Part shown: one piece after another, positions 14,250 to 19,519 of the stretch
Numbering within the stretch: position 1 is the stretch's first letter
Layout: the number at the start of each line of letters is the position of its first letter
Assembly: GCA_016180375.1 (NCBI GenBank)
Contig: JACPBJ010000031.1
Location: 1-22,425 of the forward strand
Reading direction: 5' to 3'
DNA from: Nitrososphaerota archaeon
GTDB lineage: Archaea > Thermoproteota > Nitrososphaeria > Nitrososphaerales > UBA57
Length of the DNA: 22,425 bases
Notes under the pieces: generated by a model
What the model saw: the letters and a program-made list of their open reading frames with translations, nothing else
Told to the model about the DNA's origin: nothing
Databases searched by the model: none
Made by a program: the position numbers and the translations under genes

Positions 14250-15414
14250 TTGTCTTCCGACCCTCAGCCTGAGGATCCTGTATTACGGAAGCTTGAACAG
14301 ATCAAGGAAAGGTATGCGGTTCTAACAGAGGATCCCAAGGCGAGGGCATGGTTCGATGATCGCTACAAAGGTAAGAGGAAGGCGAACTACAGGGCGGTGG
14401 ACTTCCTGATGGAGGAGATTGTCGATACGGGTATTTGCAGCGGTTGCACTGCCTGCGTTGTAATCTGCCCGTGGGACGTTTTTGATTATCAAGGAAATCA
14501 TCCAGAGGACACAAGAACAGACCGCTGCACCGACTGTGGCCTATGCGTACAGGTTTGCCCTGAGATGCCCATGGTGGCAAACCTAAGGCAGGAAGTCTTT
14601 GGAGAGGCCAGAGGCAGAGTTGATGACTTCGGCTTCTATCAAGAAATTTTCCTTTCTCGAACCAAAATTCCAAAAATTCGTGCCAGAGCTCAGGATGGAG
14701 GCACTGCTACAACATTATTGTATTATGCTCTGGAGAAGGGTCTGATCAAAGGAGCCGTTGTCGGGGACGTTTCAAAAGAGACTCTTGGCATGCCAACCCA
14801 TAAACTTGCCACATCAAAGGAAGAGCTGCTTTCGAGCAGTGGCTCTAGGTACGTATATTCTCCAAACATGCTCGCAATAGAAGAAGCCTTTTCGAAGAAC
14901 ATCGGTCCAATAGCGGTCGTCGGAGTCCCTTGCCAAGTAGATGCTCTAAGATACATACAATATGGAGATGTCTACGGAGCTATTTGCTCTCAGCATTGGC
15001 TTATTCTGCTCGGAAGCCTTCGTCTACGAGGGTATTGTTGAGCTTGCAAACAGGCTTGACATAGGAGTTGAAGACATCAAGTACTTCAACATCAAGGGCA
15101 AAGTAATGATAAAGACCAAGGAAGACAAGGAATTTGAATTTTCGTTAAAAGAGTTCAGAAAGTATGCTAGGCCTGCATGTGAATACTGCAAGGATTATTC
15201 TGCCGAACTTGCTGATATCGGGCTTGGGGGCATCGGTCTTTCTGGATGGACCATGACGGTTACCAGAACTGAAGAAGGTCAGAGAATGGTTGATAATGCT
15301 GTCAGAGACGGATATCTTGAAACGCGTTCCATAGGCGATGCTCCTGATGCTTTGGAGCTGTTAAAGAAACTCTGCAACAAGAAGAAGATGCGCCCTTTTA
15401 CAATGCTAAGGTGA
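14250..15414 (+). CDS. FrhB-like F420-dependent iron-sulfur flavoprotein, frameshifted
   Basis: A homologue of the beta subunit of coenzyme F420-reducing hydrogenase/dehydrogenase, about 388 residues if repaired. The N-terminal region carries two [4Fe-4S] ferredoxin motifs, CSGCTACVVICP and CTDCGLCVQVCP. The FrhB core follows with GTATTLLYYALEKGLIKGAVVGD and VVGVPCQVDALRYI. The frame beginning at TTG 14250 runs on wrongly to 15041, while the true continuation (ELFALSIGLFCSEAFVYEG, then ARPACEYCKDYSAELADIGLGG) is in the +1 frame up to 15414. Removing one G from the GG at 14976-14977 joins the two parts. FrhB proteins pass electrons between F420 and a partner; no hydrogenase gene is near, so the partner is unknown. 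Confidence 0.85.
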
Positions 15415-15513
15415 TCCTGCGCGTCTGCATCTGCCCATCTATCCCGGGCGTCGTTGAACTTTTACAGTATGTACTAGAAACAATGGCAAGAGCTGAGCAC
15501 TATAGTAATTACT

Positions 15514-15534
15514 AATTGAGTATAATACTCAATT
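15514..15534. repeat. Perfect 21-bp palindrome
   Basis: Arms AATTGAGTAT and ATACTCAATT are exact reverse complements around a single central A. This is either a dimer-binding operator or a hairpin, located 100 bases after the FrhB-like gene. Confidence 0.7.
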
Positions 15535-15546
15535 GCAAAAAGCACG

Positions 15547-15584
15547 CCCCTGCACAAAACATAGCAGGGGGTTGCAATATAAAG
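15547..15584 (+). repeat. C4/G4 hairpin followed by CAATATAAAG box (copy A)
   Basis: CCCCTGC (15547-15553) pairs with GCAGGGG (15564-15570), and four bases later CAATATAAAG (15575-15584) begins. The same order, hairpin then CAATATAAAG, occurs at 18748-18775. The box looks like an archaeal TATA element, so this may be a promoter with a hairpin upstream. Confidence 0.5.
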
Positions 15585-15619
15585 CGAACATAGTACTAAT
15601 AGAATAATAGATGCTTGGC

Positions 15620-15652
15620 GTACCCCTGAGTATAGCTAGTCGGGGGGGCTAC
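15620..15652 (+). repeat. Imperfect GC-rich hairpin downstream of copy A
   Basis: GTACCCC at 15620-15626 faces a run of seven G and GCTAC at 15642-15652, with the loop containing TATAGCTA. If transcription starts about 25 bases after the CAATATAAAG box, this hairpin would lie in the first 20-50 bases of the RNA. No reading frame follows it closely. Confidence 0.35.
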
Positions 15653-15826
15653 ATGAAGTAAAAAAGAAAACAATGTTGACGAGGTAATTAATGATCCTCT
15701 GATCAGGATGGATTTAGGGGAGATGCGATATGAAGAAAGGAGTTATGCATTGGAGAACTTTTTTGACATCTAGGTCAGCATGATGGTACACTTTCGACTA
15801 TATCTTATGCCTCTGATTGAAACGCC

Positions 15827-16033
15827 ATGGGCAGGTTTTCTATACTGCTAGGGCTGTGCATGGCAGGCTTCTTTGTAGGGTTCATAGGCTACCTTCTCCA
15901 AGCAAGTATCTCTGGATATCTTCTGCAAATTTTCGCCGACGCAGAAGCTATAAGGGCAGTTATGGCAGGTATAGCAGGATCATTCCTAAGCCTGATGTCC
16001 CTAATCGTGTGGGAACGAGTATCAAAACGCTAG
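15827..16033 (+). CDS. Small two-helix membrane protein of unknown function
   Basis: A 68-residue protein with hydrophobic segments at about 5-27 (SILLGLCMAGFFVGFIGYLL) and 45-62 (AVMAGIAGSFLSLMSLIVW), separated by a short loop SGYLLQIFADAEAIR, ending with basic residues. I do not recognise a family. It starts with ATG and ends three bases before the end of the convergent corA-like gene, a compact arrangement in favour of a real gene, but there is no motif to confirm it. Confidence 0.5.
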   Translation: MGRFSILLGLCMAGFFVGFIGYLLQASISGYLLQIFADAEAIRAVMAGIAGSFLSLMSLIVWERVSKR

Positions 16034-16036
16034 GCT

Positions 16037-16987
16037 TCAATCTGGAGCGAACCACTGCTTCCTGAGCAGCCAGACCGCAGGGATGATGGTAGAAACTGCA
16101 AGCAGCCCTATTACGAAATAGGGATTAATGTTCGACCCGATTGCAGGAATTCCAAATATCGTCGCAATCGTGTTGGGAAATACAAGGATCGTGGAAATTA
16201 CGGTCAAGTAGAGCACGATTACGGTAAGGCGCTTTATTGAGGAGTTAATGGTGTTAGATACAGTAGACAGATAGGCATCGAGCGCATCCGACAGAACCTC
16301 CCTGAAACTTTCAACTATATCGATCTGCCTTGTAATATCATCATGAACATCATCAACCATTTCCTTGAACTCCTTTGTCATGTATAGTGCATCGAGCTTC
16401 TTGAGGCTGAACAGAGCTCCTCTTTCGTACCATAGAAGCTTGTTGAAAGTGATCAGGTCTGATTTCAGCAAGAAAAGCTCCTTCATGCTTGCTTGATCAG
16501 CTCTCTCTATCATCTTCTCCTCTATGTCGCGGGTTAGATCTTCTACTCTCTCAAGATACTCGAAGTATGTCGCGGATATCTCATCGAGAACCGAATACAC
16601 AACGTAACTAGGCTTGTCTAGGACTTTCTTGTGAAGCCTCTCCTTCGCCTTCCTTACAGCTGGCACTGGTTTCTTGCAAACTGTCAGAACCCAGTCCTTG
16701 GCGAAGCATAGGGTAACTGGTAGCGCATTTCTTGCGTTAAGATCGCTGTCTAGGCTTGAAAATTGCAGTATTGCGCTAGACTCCAGCAAGTGGAGAGTAG
16801 CATAGGTCGCAATTTCTGGCGGGCTAAGCAGGTCCTTTGGAACATCGAATTTCCTGCTCAGAACCTCCATTTCCTGCTCCGTAGTATTTTCAGCTTCTAT
16901 CCAGAAGTTCTTGATCTGCTCCTTCTCAAGTGTTTGAGCATCAATCGATCTTTCTGAATTGTCCAAGAGATTTATGAGCCTGAGCAA
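16037..16987 (-). CDS. CorA-like divalent-cation transporter lacking the GMN motif
   Basis: A 316-residue member of the CorA/MIT superfamily, which forms pentameric channels for Mg2+ or other divalent ions. It has a large cytoplasmic N-terminal domain (from about 1 to 245) with a long stalk helix (SYVVYSVLDEISATYFEYLERVEDLTRDIEEKMIERADQ), then two transmembrane helices (about 252-272 and 290-308) and a basic C-terminus. The GMN sequence after the first membrane helix is replaced by GIP (Gly279-Pro281, in NTIATIFGIPAIG), as I recall for a subgroup of archaeal CorA proteins. The start codon is TTG. The gene is monocistronic, convergent with the small membrane protein and divergent from the tRNA. 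Confidence 0.88.
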   Translation of the reverse strand: MLRLINLLDNSERSIDAQTLEKEQIKNFWIEAENTTEQEMEVLSRKFDVPKDLLSPPEIATYATLHLLESSAILQFSSLDSDLNARNALPVTLCFAKDWVLTVCKKPVPAVRKAKERLHKKVLDKPSYVVYSVLDEISATYFEYLERVEDLTRDIEEKMIERADQASMKELFLLKSDLITFNKLLWYERGALFSLKKLDALYMTKEFKEMVDDVHDDITRQIDIVESFREVLSDALDAYLSTVSNTINSSIKRLTVIVLYLTVISTILVFPNTIATIFGIPAIGSNINPYFVIGLLAVSTIIPAVWLLRKQWFAPD

Positions 16988-17010
16988 CCAAGCAGGAGTA
17001 TCTGTAAATG

Positions 17011-17017
17011 TATATTA
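17011..17017 (+). promoter_or_regulatory. Box A promoter element of the tRNA-Val gene
   Basis: TATATTA is centred about 28 bases before the first base of the mature tRNA, the normal archaeal distance for a tRNA promoter. Confidence 0.5.
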
Positions 17018-17041
17018 GCGATACGCTCTGGGTGCGAGTCA

Positions 17042-17130
17042 GGGCCGGTCGTCTAGCATGGTTAGGACATCGCTCTGACAGGAGATCCAGAAGACGGCGA
17101 AGGTCGGTGGTTCAAATCCGCCCCGGCCCA
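17042..17130 (+). tRNA. tRNA-Val (GAC anticodon) with a 14-nt intron
   Basis: A full cloverleaf can be drawn by hand. The acceptor stem is GGGCCGG with CCGGCCC and discriminator A; the D arm is GTCT...GGAC with the loop containing GGTTA. The anticodon stem is TCGCT/GGCGA, and the T arm is GGTGG-TTCAAAT-CCGCC. The anticodon loop has 21 bases instead of 7. Removing GGAGATCCAGAAGA (17081-17094), the canonical place after position 37, leaves the loop CTGACAC with anticodon GAC (17077-17079). TCTG next to the anticodon can pair with CAGA in the intron, giving a bulge-helix-bulge-like site for the splicing endonuclease. CCA is not encoded. A T6 run at 17158-17163 may end transcription. Confidence 0.93.
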
Positions 17131-17387
17131 CTCCACTAAGTGGTTCAAGTACTGATCTTTTTTCCCACAACCACTTTGCTGTCAGGAAGAAACCCCTATG
17201 AGTTGCCAACCTTGGGCGATTAGCTGTTGATGAGAAGAGATGCACGCTCACAGATTTTGTCACTTGCCAAAAATTATTCAATGGATCTGCTTATTCGGAT
17301 CGGGAATCTGCTTGCTCGAGTCTGTAGAATCATCACCATATCATTCGTTAGCCGAGTGAAAAAGGCTTTGTTCAATTCGCGTCACAC

Positions 17388-17399
17388 CTATATACTAAA
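17388..17399 (+). promoter_or_regulatory. Box A promoter element of the RelB/RelE-type pair
   Basis: CTATATACTAAA is centred about 24 bases before the ATG at 17417, predicting a leaderless transcript. The 17131-17387 stretch after the tRNA contains no other feature I can support except a short T run. Confidence 0.45.
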
Positions 17400-17416
17400 T
17401 CTTCCAAATCATATTC

Positions 17417-17620
17417 ATGACGGAGAGGCCCAGCAGCGACCAAGTCTACAAAGAAGTCAAGGCTATTAGGAGGATTCTCGAGGATTTATCTGAAAAGGGG
17501 ATACTCCGAGAATTAGACACAGAAACTATTAGTGAAGAAGAAGGAAAAGAGCTCGACGGAGCGTTAGAGGAGGTTAAGCATGGCAAGTTTGTTCCTCTAC
17601 AAAAGACCAAGCGTGGCTAG
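17417..17620 (+). CDS. Antitoxin of a RelB/RelE-type toxin-antitoxin pair
   Basis: A 67-residue, mostly charged helical protein, with VYKEVKAIRRILEDLSEKGILREL in the N-terminal half and EEEGKELDGALEEVKHGKFVPLQ near the C-terminus. The HGKFVPL-like ending resembles segments of small RelB-type antitoxins that wrap around the toxin. No clear DNA-binding fold is visible. It is directly followed, after six bases, by a RelE/ParE-fold gene in the same frame, and this order and spacing are the main reason for the call. The ATG follows a good box A, so it is probably translated from a leaderless mRNA. Confidence 0.7.
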   Translation: MTERPSSDQVYKEVKAIRRILEDLSEKGILRELDTETISEEEGKELDGALEEVKHGKFVPLQKTKRG

Positions 17621-17626
17621 CGCTCG

Positions 17627-17890
17627 TTGTTTGGCGTTATTCTGAGCCGAAAGGCGAACAAGTTCTTACAGGGTTTAGAGTATAAGGCAAAAACCAAAGT
17701 AATCTCAGCTCTGGAGGACTTGACTGATTATCCCTTCAGCCTAAAGCGACACGACATCAAGAAGATCCAAGGCAGAGAGAACACATTCCGACTGCGGGTC
17801 GGCGATATCAGGGCGATCTTCTATGTAGATAAGAATGAGGAGAGGGTCATCATTCTTAAGATAGACTACAGAGAATCTGTTTACGAGTGA
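17627..17890 (+). CDS. RelE/ParE-family toxin
   Basis: An 87-residue protein with the RelE/ParE fold pattern: an N-terminal strand FGVILSRKANKFLQGL, two helices to about residue 33, the segment YPFSLKRHDIKKIQGRENTFRLRVGDIRAIFYVD, and a final strand VIILKIDYRESVY. The LRVGDIRAIFYVD block with its Arg residues is typical of this superfamily. RelE members cut mRNA on the ribosome; ParE members poison gyrase, and the sequence alone does not separate the two. The start is TTG at 17627, six bases after the antitoxin stop, and no ATG is present nearby. Confidence 0.85.
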   Translation: MFGVILSRKANKFLQGLEYKAKTKVISALEDLTDYPFSLKRHDIKKIQGRENTFRLRVGDIRAIFYVDKNEERVIILKIDYRESVYE

Positions 17891-17983
17891 ACCTGATTGA
17901 TGTAACAAAGAAGTTAGTCGCCACCACGAATCTTGGAGGCTGTACTTTTGGCCTTTTTGCTGGATTCACATTAGACCCTAAGA

Positions 17984-18019
17984 TATACTTAATATATGTG
18001 TATACACTTAATACACGTA
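17984..18019 (+). promoter_or_regulatory. Tandem-repeat operator/promoter of vapBC
   Basis: Two imperfect direct repeats, TATACTTAATATATGTG (from 17984) and TACACTTAATACACGTA (from 18003), agree at 13 of 17 positions and are 19 bp apart. Across their junction lies the perfect palindrome GTGTATACAC (17998-18007). The second repeat ends two bases before the GTG of vapB. VapB-type ribbon-helix-helix proteins bind such repeats to repress their own operon; box A-like TTAATATA is inside the first repeat. Confidence 0.55.
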
Positions 18020-18020
18020 G

Positions 18021-18272
18021 GTGAAAGGTTTGGTCAATGTGACTCTCTCGGTTCCAGAGGAGCTTCACAAAGTTATGAAGAGGCATCCAGAAATCAAGTG
18101 GAGCGAGGTGGCGAGGCAAGCCATTTGGGAATATGCCAGGAAGCTGGAAATGCTTGATAGGATTGCCAGCAAGAGCGAGCTGAGAGAGAAAGATGCCATA
18201 GAGATTGGCAAAGTCGTGAATAGAAGGATATCTGGAAGATATGGGAAGGCAGCTGAAGGAAGAAATGTTTGA
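18021..18272 (+). CDS. vapB: VapB-type ribbon-helix-helix antitoxin
   Basis: An 83-residue protein with an N-terminal ribbon-helix-helix DNA-binding motif: the strand VNVTLSVPEELH, then helices KVMKRHP and KWSEVARQAIWEYARKLEML. The charged C-terminal half (IASKSELREKDAIEIGKVVNRRISGRYG) should contact and inhibit the toxin. It starts with GTG at 18021 right after the tandem-repeat operator. Its stop overlaps the TTG start of the PIN-domain gene by four bases, a standard vapBC layout. Confidence 0.88.
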   Translation: MKGLVNVTLSVPEELHKVMKRHPEIKWSEVARQAIWEYARKLEMLDRIASKSELREKDAIEIGKVVNRRISGRYGKAAEGRNV

Positions 18273-18679
18273 AGCTCGTAGTAGATACGAATATCATCTT
18301 TAAGGCGCTTATCAAGAGGTCTAAGGTTAGAGGTATCCTCCTGAACCCTAATCACCAGTTTTACCTTCCTGAGTACGCCTCGGAGGAGGTTGAGAAGCAT
18401 CTATCGTTGATTAGAGATAAATCAGGACTTTCGGAAAAGGAAGTCAAGCACGCCCTTAGCATTCTATTGGCCAATATGCAAGTGGTTCCATCAAAGGATA
18501 TTCTGAAAAAGTGGGACGAGGCTGAAAGGATTATTGGAAAAATAGACACAGGAGACATTCCCTTCATTGCTTTAGCACTTGCCATAGAATGCGATGGTAT
18601 TTGGAGCGATGACAAGGATCTGAAGAGGCAGGCCAAAGTGAAGGTCTGGAGCACCAGAGAGATAATTCAGGGGATTTGA
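18269..18679 (+). CDS. vapC: VapC-type PIN-domain ribonuclease toxin
   Basis: A 136-residue PIN-domain nuclease. The acidic Mg2+-binding residues expected for the fold are visible: Asp6 in VVDTNII, Glu39/Glu40 in YASEEVEKH, Asp93/Asp96 in KIDTGDIPFIALAL, and Asp114/Asp115 with Asp117 in WSDDKDL. VapC toxins cleave tRNA or rRNA when VapB is lost. The TTG start at 18269 overlaps the vapB stop; this gives the usual short N-terminus before the first Asp. All catalytic positions appear intact, so the toxin is probably functional. Confidence 0.9.
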   Translation: MKLVVDTNIIFKALIKRSKVRGILLNPNHQFYLPEYASEEVEKHLSLIRDKSGLSEKEVKHALSILLANMQVVPSKDILKKWDEAERIIGKIDTGDIPFIALALAIECDGIWSDDKDLKRQAKVKVWSTREIIQGI

Positions 18680-18696
18680 TCCAGATAGCATTAGAC

Positions 18697-18838
18697 GGGC
18701 CCCGGGGAGGGATACTTTAACGATAGGGCTACCCGCCACTGTGTGAGCCCCTATACTAGGGGAGTCAATATAAAGAGCGGAGGACAGCAAGGATCGGCAG
18801 ATATTCGCTTGCCTGCATTTGTTGAGAAGGGCCCGGGG
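18697..18838. repeat. GC-rich direct repeats flanking a C4/G4 hairpin and CAATATAAAG box (copy B)
   Basis: GGGCCCCGGGG (18697-18707) and GGGCCCGGGG (18829-18838) are near-identical and 132 bp apart. Between them CCCCTA and TAGGGG (18748-18762) form a perfect 6-bp hairpin with loop TAC, and three bases later comes CAATATAAAG (18766-18775). No reading frame is visible after the box, so an RNA or a small non-autonomous element is possible. This gap between vapC and the basic protein gene is otherwise empty. Confidence 0.5.
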
Positions 18839-18895
18839 TAGTTGAGAAATGATATTGAGAAAAATGCTTATGATCCCTCAGTTTCTTGAATGGTT

Positions 18896-19147
18896 TTAAA
18901 GCCTAAAGGCCTTCTTCAGTCCCTTTAGGACATCCTTTTTGGTTTCATCGACCTTTTCCTCGGCCCTTTCCTTGACCAAATCCAATATTGCGTCCAAGAG
19001 TGGTTTTTGATGTGCTTTCTTCCTAGTAGGTTTAGTATGTTTGCTGACCCTTGCGGAAGCTATTTGTTTCTTGCTTTGTGATTCCCGTATGTTTTCACGG
19101 CTAGCCTTTTGTGGACTTTGCTTCTGCTCTTGAGTTTTGCCCGACAT
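18896..19147 (-). CDS. Small basic protein of unknown function
   Basis: An 83-residue, very Lys/Arg-rich protein. The first half (MSGKTQEQKQSPQKASREN to about residue 45) is polar, rich in Gln, Ser and Lys and probably disordered. The second half, LLDAILDLVKERAEEKVDETKKDVLKGLKKAF, should form one or two amphipathic helices. No family is recognised; a nucleic-acid-binding or coiled-coil role is conceivable only from composition. The ATG at 19147 has no obvious ribosome-binding site. Both TA pairs lie on one side and aglB on the other, so its genomic neighbourhood says little. Confidence 0.5.
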   Translation of the reverse strand: MSGKTQEQKQSPQKASRENIRESQSKKQIASARVSKHTKPTRKKAHQKPLLDAILDLVKERAEEKVDETKKDVLKGLKKAFRL

Positions 19148-19519
19148 GAAACCTAAATCGAAGACTGTTAGTTAGCTTCCCACGCCCATCCAAGTCACCT
19201 GCGTCAAGGGTACCTCTATCGTTGTGTATGCCATATATCAGCTTGAGGTATTTACCTACGATTACTCTGGGAGATTCATACCCTAAACTGTTTCAAATAC
19301 CTCCCGATCCGCTGCCCTATAGTCCTAAACCAGATGGGTATTAATCCCACCGGATGTACCCTATTGACTATCTCGAAAAATAAAAAAAATGGGAGGAGGC
19401 GCCATGACCGCCTCCGTAGGCGTACTCAAACCATTTAATGGATACGGCCCGCCCCGGCACACCATCGTCTAACTTTATTTTTGCATTCAGGCCAGCTACG
19501 TAACTGAAGCTATCGAGAT
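19148..19519. other. 372-bp gene-free region downstream of aglB
   Basis: It contains the probable aglB terminator (19376-19415) and GC-rich sequence next to it, but no protein frame I trust. A 20-residue minus-strand frame (19172-19234) has no supporting signal. Its function beyond termination is not visible. Confidence 0.4.
19376..19415 (-). terminator. Hairpin plus U-tract terminator, probably of aglB
   Basis: On the minus strand GGAGGCG pairs perfectly with CGCCTCC across a 7-base loop (stem halves 19395-19401 and 19409-19415). Four to five bases later come eight T, one A and five T. It ends a transcript coming from aglB, whose stop is about 105 bases before the stem, or a short RNA in between. 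Confidence 0.6.

Larger units (their letters stand above)
15415..15826. other. 412-bp gene-free region with palindromes and hairpins
   Basis: No credible coding region was seen. It holds a 21-bp palindrome (15514-15534), a C4/G4 hairpin (15547-15570), a CAATATAAAG box (15575-15584) and a second C4/G4 hairpin (15620-15652), so a small RNA or a regulatory block is possible. The part from about 15660 to 15826 shows no clear structure. FrhB-like gene on the left and a small membrane protein gene on the right are both on the plus strand. Confidence 0.5.

Noticed and set aside
14960..15000. Programmed ribosomal frameshifting in the FrhB-like gene
   Set aside because: The junction TAC-GGA-GCT is not a slippery heptamer, no strong downstream structure was seen, and FrhB relatives are not known to use it. 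An indel is simpler.
15540..15660. CRISPR array
   Set aside because: The repeated words are few, differ in length and are not regularly spaced; no cas genes are present.
17227..17469. An 80-residue plus-strand frame between the tRNA and the antitoxin gene
   Set aside because: It covers the promoter and start of the antitoxin gene in another frame, has no protein-like domain pattern, and is most likely chance.
19172..19234. A 20-residue minus-strand frame downstream of aglB
   Set aside because: No ribosome-binding site, no promoter at the right distance, and too short to judge; could be chance.
19446..19458. Attachment-site copy of the tRNA-Val 3' end
   Set aside because: Only about 10 GC-rich bases match, with differences just after them, and no integrase gene is in the window.
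19385..19470. A tRNA or other structured RNA near the aglB terminator
   Set aside because: GC-rich and hairpin-forming, but no cloverleaf, T-loop consensus or box C/D motifs could be fitted on either strand. The hairpin with U-run is better explained as a terminator.
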